Source of the DNA: Liolophura sinensis
Lineage: Eukaryota; Mollusca; Polyplacophora; Chitonida; Chitonidae
Reading direction: 5' to 3'
Length of the DNA stretch: 64,000 nt
Assembly: GCF_032854445.1 (NCBI RefSeq)
Contig: NC_088306.1
Span: 27,067,764 to 27,131,763 of the forward strand
The notes under the pieces are model-generated. The model was not told the origin of the DNA. It made no database searches and worked only from the letters and a program-made list of their open reading frames with translations. The stretch's first letter is position 1. Each line of letters starts with the position of its first letter. The translations under genes were made by a program, and so were the position numbers. This document shows, in pieces, positions 21,730 to 30,853 of this stretch.

Positions 21730-23630
21730 CAAATATGTAGCGTGTTACTCATCGATTGCAGGATAACGTAAGACAAAGTAGTGCCCATAAACATGCGCTG
21801 GAAATGGTACCCCATGGCTTGACATAAGGGAGTTTGAAACCCTTAACATGTAAAGTGTAACGATTTAAATATTAGTCTGACGATGGGACTCGCAACATCC
21901 TTAACATAAGAAAACTTTTTCCTCAAAAAATCAGTTCTTATGTAAAATCTGCAGATATCTGTGAGCCTTTTTCTGCACCAATGTTGTGCTGAAGAGTCAT
22001 GTTACAAATACAAATGTTCCAGGTATTACACAATACATTTTTTTAATTGGTGTTCATTTTTATGTTATGAGTGGAGAGTACCGGAAATAACCAACGATCT
22101 TTGGCAAGTAACGCAAAAACTTCCTTACATATAGTAGATCTGTGGTATACCTCTCCGTGGCCTGCCATTTCATTGTTGCTGTGCAACAGGGCAGCATTAA
22201 GGCGACATTCATGATACTAACAGCGATGATCTGTTGGAACTAGCCGATGTTACCGTAATATCAGGGAAAATGGAAAACAGTAAAGGGAATTATGGATATT
22301 TCACAGTGAAAGAACAAAATCAATAAAAATAATACATGTATATTTAAGCTATTAAAATTTAGTGATATAATATTCTTAGTCTGCACATGTAGAAAAAATA
22401 AATATCACACCAAACTCCCACAATTCTGGCCTCACAGAAGATCTTTTCATGGAAAATGGGATCCGAAAATCAAAGCATAGTGCAGTCAATACATACATGA
22501 GCACATGTGCATAATTCAATGTATGCATACACAGAATAAAAAGAAAACATGTTTTCCTGGTATATACATACAAAAATATGAATATAAGATATTAACTGTA
22601 TGTGTTCAGTGAAGAAAATGTGCTGCTATATAAATATAGGAGCCCATTAATTTTAACATTTACAAGTATTTAAATTTATTTTCAAGTATTACGTCATTAT
22701 CGTAATAACTTGTAATAATACCATAAACATCCGAACTAGATAATATGTAGGCCATATATTATGTTGAACAAGTTATGATATGAAGTAAAATAACCAACTA
22801 TATCATGCAAATTCAAACAGCAAAGGGTAGTGATATGGAGTAGAAATAGTCATCGCTTGATTCCGACAACAGTTATGAATGGCAAACTGGGCCCCATGGG
22901 AAGAACATTGGGTCCAAACAGCAAGCCGTAGCGAATGACTCGCTCGACATACATGGGACCCCGTGGTATACACTGGCGAAACGAAACCACAATAACTACA
23001 ACGTAATATGAAATGGAACCCCAACGTTTAACCCCACGAAGAGCTGGCTCCCTATGGGTTTACACAAGTAGACATCAAGCATGCCAAGTAAACTATCCGA
23101 TAGCGAACTTGGGGCTGACTCCGTAACCCCTGGGTGTACACAGGGGACGTATACGGAGGCGAATATCACAGATCTACTTTATGTAGGGGGCACAAAGTAA
23201 GTCCTAAGTAACGCGCATCCCTCGGGAAAACACGAGTGGATGACTGGCGCTCTCAGTGGTAACACTGTTACACATCATATAATAATCCGAGACCATAGAA
23301 AGACAGTGTTTTCCAGTGTCTCAGCAAGATCACTGCCAACATACTTGGTGAAGAGCAATGCCCGTCATTCTCCTTGTGCAAAAGTCGCTGTTCTATTGTG
23401 TTAAGTGTTTGAAGAACTTGATAACACACTTTCGGTTTTCTTCCCTTTACGTGGATGGTTTGAGGTGTGAACACATGTAGGGCCGTTTCTTCTGTGTGAG
23501 TACTTCCTGCTGTTCAGGCAGGCTGATGTGCGATAGGCCTCCTTCTATCATATCCACTGATTCTGCTTCCGTAAAACAAATTACCAAAAAACCCTAAAAA
23601 ATGTATATAAAGTACAAAAATATGATGGAA
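21730..23630. other. Unannotated stretch
   Basis: No repeat relative or recognisable coding domain seen. The 22800-23270 part is more GC-rich than its surroundings but has no open frame of interest. Confidence 0.35.
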
Positions 23631-23639
23631 TCATTTAAA

Positions 23640-24130
23640 GAGAAAAGAGGTCAACAGTTTTCTGTGATGTAGAAAAGGTGCAAGGTATGTTCTAGGCGAC
23701 TGAGTGAAATCAGTATTTAAACGGTATACCATGCTAAAATATCAGTTCTCGATAACAAAAGATCTATGTAAGTTGTGCTTTGCAACTGTTCCTATAACCA
23801 ACGTGGCGATCTAATTCAACACGTTGAAAATACAGCCCTTAGTCCCGACGTTTGATGGAATAACCTTGACACACTAGTTTTTGGAGTAATATTTTGTGAC
23901 GTTGATTGAATGAATGTATGATTATGGCTGAGCACCACGTCGGAGGTTTTCCAGCCATATCGTGACGATAACCTTGATTAAAATCGCCACGCAACACACA
24001 GGATATACTAAATGCTACTAAGCGAGATATTTACACGCCATATTCAGAACCCTTCGGTTTATTGCTGTCCAAGCAAGGATAATTTATGATGAAAAAATTG
24101 AAAAATGCTTTTAATTTAATGTGGATGTTC
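23640..24130 (+). repeat. R-B dispersed repeat with a LINE-tail insert
   Basis: Aligns with 37255-37850 and 58880-59290 (GCAAGGTATGTTCTAGGCGA, GAGTGAAATCAGTATT, GCAACTGTTCCTATA, AACCTTGACACACTAG, TAAATGCTACTAAGCGAG). At about 23908-23975 it is interrupted by a LINE 3' tail in minus orientation. Confidence 0.75.
23908..23975 (-). repeat. Solitary LINE 3' tail
   Basis: Only about 68 bp of the LINE family's 3' end (GAATGTATGATTATGGCTGA...CAGCCATATCGTGACGATAA on the plus strand). It lies within R-B, so it is an insertion of an extremely 5'-truncated LINE. Confidence 0.75.
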
Positions 24131-24465
24131 CTAGGAAAACCAATTAAAAGTTTCCGTTCTAAACAATGGCAGTTGTCATGTTTACTATCAGTTTTCCATT
24201 AACCAAAGCTGAATGAAAGAGGGTTAAAAAAGGTTTCTTGGAAAAAGACGCCAATTCCCCCACTGTCTTGGTGCATTGGATGGCAAGAATATTGCCGCCG
24301 TACATCAGCAAATTTTAGATCCCTACTTTTCAACAGTAGATGTTTTTAGTATTGTATTTCTTGTTCATATTGATTTTAATTACAACTCCATTCGTGTAAA
24401 TATGGGGGCTAATGGCAGATCAACAGATACAGACGCCTTTACCATCTCTGTATTCAGCTTTGGAA

Positions 24466-24705
24466 GGGAATACAATTAGTATCCCACCACTTCCTCTCTA
24501 CCTAGGCGACAGGAGACTTTACCTAAGGAATACAAGTAGTATCCCACCCCCTTCGTCTCTGCCTAGGCGACAAGAGACTTTACTTACGGATTACAATTAG
24601 TATCTCACCCCTTCGTCTCTGCCTAGGCGACAGGAGACTTTACCTAAGGAATACAATTAGTATCCCACCCCCTTCGTCTCTGCTTCAGGAGACTTTACCT
24701 AAGGT
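24466..24705. repeat. 60-bp tandem repeat, four units
   Basis: The unit containing AATACAATTAGTATCCCACC, then GTCTCTGCCTAGGCGACAGG and AGACTTTACCTAAGG, recurs at a 60-61 bp period. The last unit lacks the CTAGGCGA piece. Confidence 0.95.
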
Positions 24706-24904
24706 GAGTGTCGGAGATGAAGCATTTCCATTCACGACATATTTGTTGAAATCCCACTCTCGTGGAGTCTCTGAAAATGCGTCTGGAATTTTAGTTAAAC
24801 ACTTTGGTGTCAACGTACGGGTATGTCTAGGTTGCACAATGCTAGTGATGAATAAAAGGACAAAAATACACTTTGTACATAATGACTTATTCACGAGTTT
24901 TACG

Positions 24905-26221
24905 AAGAGATCTCGATAATCATCATGTGTAGAGGCAAACTACAAAGTGGCAGTAATGTGACATGGTTTATATACTGCTTGGAAATGACAAAAAACACAT
25001 AAAAGCCTGCAACTGTGCTATAGCCACCTGAGTGAAACAATAACACAGGGCTTACAATCCAGAGTACAAAAGTAAAAAGTAAAACAAGGGTATATACAGA
25101 AGAAGAAAACAATTCACGTTGGTCAGCTTCATATACATTGGATTGAAACAAAAATCTAGAAGCTTGAAGCCACATGAGGTGCATACAGTTATTTCTAAGC
25201 ATTGAATAAAAATAATGTTGCTGAGGAAATCATGTTGTCCAGTGAAGGCTTGTGCTTGGCTATATACATTGACTCTTTTACTCTCAGTTTGAAATCGGTC
25301 GAATTGTTTTAAAGGAATAGTTTATATGGACTATGCCTGGTTTTGCGGCAGTGATCACCTACAGCAGAGAATTTATATTTAGAGCTGCTGACATTGTGTT
25401 CAAGTAACCTGTCAGCCAGGTGTCTGTATGTTTTACCGATATAGCTTTCAGAACATTCCCCACAGTTGATTTTGTCAACAACTTCGCAGTCCAGAGTACC
25501 TAAAACACTTTTGGTACAGGGAATGAGCTTGTGAAGAGTTTTCAGGTCACCACGAATCTGGTTTGTGATTGGTCCGAGATATGGTAATTTAAGATAGATA
25601 AGTTTCTTTTCAGGGCCAAATTGTTTTAATTTCTCTACCTTAAGTTTCAGTTATTGTTTAGAAATTGTTTTTTGGTTTGCTCAGTTATATGCTGTTGAAT
25701 TCATTGTGTTGTAAAGTTTTTTGTAAAATGCAATTGTGAGTGAAAAATTATATATGAGCTGCATAGCTGCCAGAATCTGTGAAGATCCTGATGAGATTTT
25801 TGGGGATTATGGGTATGAAACTACTCCACCTAGTACAACGTCCAGTGTTAGTGGGTTTCCTGTATATGTTGTTGTAGGCTGAGTTTCTCTTTGTGATGTG
25901 AATGTCGAGGAAAAAAGATCCTGGTTAGTTTCAGGTTCTGATGTAAATTTTATCTCTAGGTGACATGAGTTAAAGTATGCACGAAATTTGTTGACATCAG
26001 CTTTTCTATTGAAAGCCAAGAAAGTGTCATCAAAATATCCTTTGTATTCAGTAGGGGCAAAAGTAAGGTCCTGTTTGTGCACAAATTGAAAAATCAGTCA
26101 TAACAGGGGCAAGAGGTGACCCCACTGCGACCCCATCAAATTGTACATGGTAACAATCATTGATATTAAAAATTACATTACTCGTACATAATTGTAGGGC
26201 TCTTTTGAGCTGTCTTCTGTT
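24905..26221 (-). mobile_element. Penelope-like element, 3' half (RT core and GIY-YIG endonuclease)
   Basis: On the minus strand from 26221: RRQLKRALQLCTSN, then CYHVQFDGVAVGSPLAPV (the G-x-P-x-x-P region of Penelope-like RTs), then GYFDDTFLAF with the paired catalytic Asp residues, and then TSEPETNQ. Near 25500-25380 comes a GIY-YIG-type endonuclease block (INCGECSESYIGKTYRHLAD). Penelope-like elements are distinct from LINEs and LTR elements. Frameshifts are present, and the N-terminal RT part is missing because the sequence meets an LTR at 26222. The 3' limit is approximate. Confidence 0.87.
25330..25510 (-). pseudogene. GIY-YIG endonuclease domain of the Penelope-like element
   Basis: Translation of the minus strand gives a Cys-x-x-Cys pair (NCGEC) followed by SYIGKT and RHLADRL, matching the YIG half of the GIY-YIG nuclease with the conserved Arg. 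In Penelope-like elements this domain lies C-terminal to the RT and cuts the target site. Downstream sequence (to about 25200) still contains an ESMYIAKHKPSLDN-like terminus typical of the same proteins. Interrupted by stops, so not functional. Confidence 0.85.
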
Positions 26222-26305
26222 TGTTACGACCCAAACTGCCTCTATAATAAAGAGATGGCTTCTTCGAAATACACGACAGTTTAGCCGCACAAAAAAAGTA
26301 ACCAA
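25807..26305 (-). pseudogene. Penelope-like reverse transcriptase fragment
   Basis: Two overlapping frames: the upper (to 26048) has FNINDCYHVQFDGVAVGSPLAP, the lower (26082-25807) has EYKGYFDDTFLAFNRKADV. The order and spacing match the central to C-terminal part of Penelope-like RTs, where [YF]xDD carries the metal-binding Asp pair. A frameshift lies near 26060, just before the F-D-D block. The first residues of the upper frame, above 26221, are LTR-derived and do not belong to the RT. Confidence 0.87.
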
Positions 26306-26971
26306 AACCAGCAGATTTTATTTTACAACAATTTATTAGGTTTAACAAGAACAGATAACAAGACATTTACAAATACTACAGTACTTAAGTTTAACAAAAA
26401 AGGATAGCAGTATCTATACAAATACTAAAGTACTTACATGTACAACGGTGTCAAGTTCAAACGGACGCATATATTCCACAATGCTGAAAACCATACAGGC
26501 ATAAATGCACAAATAAGAGGGAAAATCCACAGTATAACTGAGTGTATGACGAAATACACACAAAATTCCACAGACAGGGTCCCTGTACTAATAAGCACTG
26601 TGTACACAAGAGCACAAATTAAATATACAAGTTCAAACTGAACAAGTGCTCGGTGGAGATAGGATATAACAAAGCCAGAGGCTATAAAGACACCAAAATT
26701 CAGCACAAAAGGCCTACTAAAGTAATACACAGCGAAAGCATCCAAAACTCTCAATAATTCTCCTTTCTCCTTTGACCTGCTTTCATATGTCTTATATAGA
26801 CTGGTGGAATTGTCTAGAATAAGAAAATTCCTGAACACTTGATGTAAACAGGCACCAAACTGAGGGTATTCTGGAACATTCTAAGGTAGAGGCAGAAAGC
26901 AGGCCCTGAACTCAGCATATGTAAACAGTGACAAGCTAAATTTAGAAGCTGACGGCAGTTGTTAACATAAC
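26222..26971 (-). repeat. 3' LTR of the Gmr1-like element
   Basis: On the minus strand it starts TGTTATGTTAAC and ends GGTCGTAACA, giving the TGTTA...TAACA terminal inverted repeat common in Ty3/gypsy LTRs. The last 130 bp match 32759-32888, next to the primer binding site, with roughly 6-8 differences, so the pair is old. AATAAA signals occur on the minus strand near 26318 and 26333. A 134-codon hydrophobic open frame (26434-26838) is probably a by-product of T-rich U3 sequence. Confidence 0.85.
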
Positions 26972-26986
26972 ACACCCACCTTTCAA
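26972..26986 (-). other. Polypurine tract of the Gmr1-like element
   Basis: GAAAGGTGGGTG immediately precedes the LTR start TGTTATG on the minus strand, the position where plus-strand DNA synthesis is primed. Confidence 0.75.
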
Positions 26987-27084
26987 GAAAAAAAGTTTTC
27001 CTAACTTTTTTTTCTACTTACAATATATGTTAAACAAGAATATATACAACATTGTAAAACCACATGCAATTCATGAATTCCAGC

Positions 27085-27487
27085 GTGACGGAATCACATT
27101 TGCAAAGGTGTCGCGGTTCTTTGATATGCGCTACAACGTTACCGCACACTGATCAGAACAGAAACTTACTGTTTTTAACAACGACAGTGAAATTCCCAAC
27201 ATTTTATTGAGAAACCAGTGTCATATACCGGATTTTTTTTATAGGCCGGAGTTCTGAAATCTCCGTGACGGAATCACATGACTTGGAAGTGCATTCTGTA
27301 CCACTAGTACATTTCACCCAAAATGTGCGAGCTGTGACCAGGAATCATGCAAACAAAGTATTATTTGCAGGCGCCAATGAACTGCCGAGGTATTAGAAGC
27401 TTTTTTGTATAGAAAACAGACCAAACAAGAAAAAAAAACTGAGTATACCGCTGTGACGGAATCACAAAATTATCGTGACGGAATCAC
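27085..27487. promoter_or_regulatory. Left cluster of GTGACGGAATCAC sites
   Basis: Four exact copies on the plus strand at 27085, 27265, 27453 and 27475. The last two are exactly 22 bp apart. The site is an imperfect palindrome, GTGA-5-TCAC. Confidence 0.9.
27203..27208 (-). promoter_or_regulatory. AATAAA polyadenylation signal downstream of the 27542-28177 gene
   Basis: AATAAA on the minus strand 335 bp after the stop codon. It is the nearest such signal before the unit's edge. Confidence 0.5.
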
Positions 27488-27541
27488 GAGTACGATTTTA
27501 TCATAACTATGGGAATAAAATTAGTTTGGACAATATCGCGA

Positions 27542-28177
27542 TTAGCTAAGTAACACAAATTGTGGTCGAAGAGAAGCAAATGACGATTTCCCCACTTCAC
27601 ATTCAGGATGGTCGGCTTTGAATAGTTGGAATGCTTCTGAGATCGTCATACTCATATGTCGCTTTTGCTGCTTCACTTTGAATCCGTTGTCGTCTCTGAC
27701 AATGATGACGTCAGCTTTACCTGGGGTCATTCTCGAAATGGAATCGCTTTGATAATATTCTGATACAGTAGCTTTAGTTCTGACATCTATTCCCGTGCTT
27801 CGAGGTGTTGTAAACTTCACTGATAAATACCGTGAAGCCAGGCCTTTAATCACTGCCAGTCGTTTATGTGGACTGATGGGGAGTGACCTTTCGACTTTAC
27901 GTTTTGCCTTGCCAAACGTTTGGGGACAGCTGTAAGGTGTGCCTGAACCTGACGGTGTCTCTGTACTAGTCACAGTGGTGTCCATATTCCTTTCCCTCCA
28001 TGCTCGGGTATTCAGCATTGTTTTATTTCGCAGAGTTTCCAACTCAGCAGTTGTCATCCGTGCCCTCCGCGCCTGCTTCCGTAGCCTGTCATTCTCTTGG
28101 TACAATTCCAATGCTTCAGCATCACTTTTCAATCGGTTCCTTCTATCCCTCTGTCGTTCTGCGGCTGATTTAGGCAT
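27542..28177 (-). CDS. Unrecognised-function protein with basic N-terminus and coiled coil
   Basis: 211 codons from ATG 28177. That start is preferred over an upstream in-frame ATG (28192) because a splice acceptor TTATATTGCAG ends one base before it. Residues 1-60 are Arg/Lys-rich with heptad-like spacing (MPKSAAERQRDRRNRLK, then ENDRLRKQARR). Residues 85-110 have a second basic patch. The C-terminal 70 residues (SEYYQSDSISRMTPGKADV, QKRHMSMTISEAFQLFK, SSFASLRPQFVLLS) resemble, from memory, a family of uncharacterised invertebrate proteins that usually continue with a Cys/His-rich end. That end is absent, so this copy may be truncated. DNA binding is inferred only. Confidence 0.6.
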   Translation of the reverse strand: MPKSAAERQRDRRNRLKSDAEALELYQENDRLRKQARRARMTTAELETLRNKTMLNTRAWRERNMDTTVTSTETPSGSGTPYSCPQTFGKAKRKVERSLPISPHKRLAVIKGLASRYLSVKFTTPRSTGIDVRTKATVSEYYQSDSISRMTPGKADVIIVRDDNGFKVKQQKRHMSMTISEAFQLFKADHPECEVGKSSFASLRPQFVLLS

Positions 28178-28178
28178 G

Positions 28179-28745
28179 CTGCAATATAACAAGATTGAGC
28201 TTTGAACAGATACATAATTGTTGTTATAGTTTGTTTGTATTAATCAAACAGGCCTATTTTTTAACCTCAGATTTGTTCAATGTGTACTTTTGTCATCATA
28301 TATGCTAAACGGAGCTTTTTAAAATTGCACAACAATACCGTATTTATATTCTAATTAAGTCCTTCGCATTGTAAAGCGAAAGTGACGGAATCACATATTG
28401 GTAGTGATTCCGTCACACGGTTTTCGTGATTCCGTCACGGTTATGTGGGATTTGTATTTGTCGTTAAACTCTCGATTTTTCATGTAAAAGACCCTTAACA
28501 CCGACTTGCCTTTGTATTTTAATCCTCCCTTTAGTAAGACTACTGCATGAACTGCAATATTTAAAAAGTAGCACTTTTCGTGACGGAATCACCAAAATCG
28601 TACGAATAAACAAGGATATTCACGTAAACTTTTGGCTAACTAAGTTGCTTTTTGAACGAATGTTTGACAAAATAACTGGCTGTGTTTTATAAAGTGTGAA
28701 TTTATCTACAAAATGAGCCATAAATTAGGGCTGAAAACTCTTACC
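28179..28745 (-). other. Putative intron with splice sites of the 27542-28177 gene
   Basis: Minus strand: donor CAGCAAG/GTAAGAG with the exon ending at 28745, acceptor CTTGTTATATTGCAG/C ending at 28179. Both match consensus well. The intron would be 566 bp and would contain four of the eight GTGACGGAATCAC sites. An ATG in the upstream exon (28756) reads into a stop shortly after splicing, so that exon is probably 5' UTR. Confidence 0.5.
28382..28592. promoter_or_regulatory. Right cluster of GTGACGGAATCAC sites
   Basis: Four exact copies at 28382 (+), 28404 (-), 28426 (-) and 28580 (+). The first three are spaced exactly 22 bp, close to two helical turns. Confidence 0.9.
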
Positions 28746-29011
28746 TTGCTGAACATGGGTCCAGATTAGCGACTGTAAAATCTCACCATGCGTACGCCGG
28801 CCTCGTGACAAAGGCCTACAATTTCCGGTTGAAGTTTTCAGCACGCGAAAGACAAATACCTCATGCATATTCAAAAGCTACAGTCAATTTCAGGGCTTTA
28901 GGTAGTGCTCTGTTTGGATTTACTACAAGAGTTCCAAAAATGTTATTTTGAAATTTGGCTTCAGTGGCTCATTTTACGTGGAATTCATGAATTAAACATT
29001 TTATACACAAC

Positions 29012-29338
29012 TTATACACGAGACAAGCAATCTGCAATAACATGATCCTTTCCTTTAACATGTTTGATTTCATGATTGTATTCCTGCAACAATAAACTCC
29101 ACCGTAACAATCTCTGATTCTTTCCCTTAACTTCCTGTAGAAACACAAGTGGATTGTGATCAGTATTTACAATCACAGGTTGTCTCGAAGCTGTTACATA
29201 AACTTCAAAATGTTGCAGAGCTAAACTAACAGACAAACATTCTTTTTCAACAGTTGTATAACTTTTCTGAAACTTGTTTACGGGGAAAGAAACAAACTTG
29301 ATGATCAACACCAAGATTGTCCTCCTGAAGCAAAGCAC
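29012..29338 (-). pseudogene. Gmr1-like element RNase H
   Basis: The frame contains YTTVEKECLSVSLALQHFEVY (the Glu of the catalytic set), VNTDHNPLVFL (the T-D-H-x-P-L signature of Ty3/gypsy RNase H) and KGKDHVIADCLSRV, the typical end of the domain. An upstream scrap of the domain (VGALLQEDN...) is in another frame at 29247-29380, so a frameshift lies near 29270. The first catalytic Asp region is lost with the RT. The domain would remove the RNA template during replication. Here pol ends with RNase H, not integrase. Confidence 0.88.
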
Positions 29339-29525
29339 CTACAGCAACATCGTGAAAAACGATATCAGTTCTTGAAGGTACATCCGGAAACAAATGTGAA
29401 AACTCATAAACAAGTTCAGACAGTTGCTGTTGCTGAATGGGTTCCAGATGTTGCAGTTTAGAATCAAGTTGTTTTAAGACATCTGAATTCTGAACTTTTA
29501 AAGAATTGAGCTTAGAGTCAACCAA
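29247..29525 (-). pseudogene. Pre-RT block fused to RNase H start (RT deleted)
   Basis: Residues from about LQHLEPIQQQQLSELVYEF to HLFPDVPSRTDIVFHDV form the block that precedes the reverse transcriptase in Gmr1-type polyproteins. It continues directly with AVGALLQEDNLGVDH, which belongs to the start of RNase H. The whole RT palm and thumb, some 250 residues, is therefore missing. The junction lies where a D-V-x-V-G string would occur on both sides, so a microhomology-mediated deletion is plausible. The frame differs from that of the integrase just upstream. Confidence 0.85.
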
Positions 29526-29589
29526 CTGTTCGCCAATATCATTTGCATTCCAGCAACTCTGGTCAATGTCAGCAGCAACAGCATTAACA

Positions 29590-30796
29590 GAATGTAGGGT
29601 TTCAACATGTTAATGTGACAAAACTGACTTGATTTGCGTCGATCAGGTGTTCTAACAACATAGTTAAGCTCACTCAGCTTTTTGTCAACAACATATGGAC
29701 CAAAATATCTGACATCAAAGCATTTACTAGGTACAGGTAAAAATACCCAAACTCTCTGACCAGGTTGAAATGACCGAACAACAGATTTCTCATCATATCT
29801 ACGTTTCATATTCTTCTGAGTACATTCAAGATTGGCTTTAGCTATATCACATGCTCTGACAAGCTTAGCACGAAAATCAGATACATAATCCAAAAGATTT
29901 ACATTACTTGTGTCATCATTGAGAAACTGTTCCTTGTAAATTAACAATGGTCCTCTAACAGTATGTCCAAATACTAAATCAAATGGACTGAAACCCAATG
30001 ATTCTTGTACTGACTCGAGAACAGCAAACATAAGAAATGGAATACCTTCATCCCAGTCTTTCTCTGTATCATAACAATAAGTCTTAATCATGGTCTTTAA
30101 TGTTTGGTGAAATCTTTCAATTGTACCTTGACTTTCTGGGTGGTAGGCAGAAGACTTGTATTGTTTAATGCCTAACTGGTACATAACTTGCTGAAAGATA
30201 CCAGACATAAAGTTTGAGCCTTGATCAGACTGTATGGATTTGGGTAAACCAAACAGAGTAAAAAACTTTGTTAAAGCTTTGACAACAGATTTGGTGTTTA
30301 TATTCCTTAAAGGAACAGCCTCGGGAAATCTGGTTGCTGTACACATAATAGTTAACACATACTGATTCCCAAACTTCGTCTTAGGTAGAGGGCCTACACA
30401 ATCAATCAATATTCTGGATAATAGCTCTTGAAAAGCTGGTACAGGCTCTAATGGTACCTTAGGAATAGTCTGATTAGGCTTACTCACTACCTGGCCTGTA
30501 TGGCATGATTTACAAAACTGGGTTACATCTCCCTTTAATTCTGGCCAAAAGAAGTGGTTTAGTATTCTGTAGTAGGTCTTGTTAACACCCAAGTGACCAG
30601 CTAATGGCATTTCATGTGCCATACGTAAAATTTCAGTTCGGTATGCCTTAGGTACAACAATCTGATGTTTAACAGCCCAGTCATCATCAACAGATACATC
30701 CTGTGGTCTCCATTTACGCATAAGTATATCAGACTTGACATAATAACACACGGGTTCAGATGAAATAACACAATCATCGAGAGCTCTGTCAAACAA
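29590..30796 (-). pseudogene. Gmr1-like element integrase
   Basis: Near-complete integrase in one frame of about 400 residues. HHCC zinc finger: H61, H68, C95, C98 (HEMPLAGH and CKSC). Catalytic core: D132 (ILIDCVGP), D191 (QSDQGSNF) and E227 (GTIERFH), the expected D,D-35-E spacing. A GPY/F-type C-terminal module follows (YFGPYVVDKKL to CHINMLKPY). All catalytic residues are present, but the frame opens only after an in-frame stop at 30854 that separates it from protease. The integrase inserts cDNA into the host genome. Upstream is protease, downstream the pre-RT block, which defines the unusual gene order. Confidence 0.92.
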
Positions 30797-30853
30797 ACAT
30801 GAAATTTCTGGGTCTTTATGCTGGTCAGTTACAAACTGATGTTTAGAAACACG

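Larger units (their letters stand above)
27080..28981 (-). mobile_element. Putative undescribed element carrying GTGACGGAATCAC sites and one gene
   Basis: A 1.9-kb unit lying between the end of pol and the polypurine tract of the Gmr1-like element. The 12-bp palindrome AATTCATGAATT occurs at each edge (27068-27079 and 28982-28993). Just inside, the ends read CCAGCGTGAC and (minus strand) CCACGTAAAA, a weak inverted match. Inside are eight copies of GTGACGGAATCAC, and one gene with good splice signals and a polyadenylation signal. Without it, RNase H and the polypurine tract would lie about 115 bp apart, as expected. I read it as an insertion; class unknown. Confidence 0.6.

Noticed and set aside
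26434-26838. A 134-codon hydrophobic open frame that looks like a multi-pass membrane protein
   Set aside because: It lies wholly inside the LTR, in T-rich U3 sequence, where hydrophobic translations arise by composition.
27085-28592. GTGACGGAATCAC array as a CRISPR or simple satellite
   Set aside because: Copies are in both orientations and lie around a gene, with irregular larger distances apart from the 22-bp runs. There is no satellite continuity.
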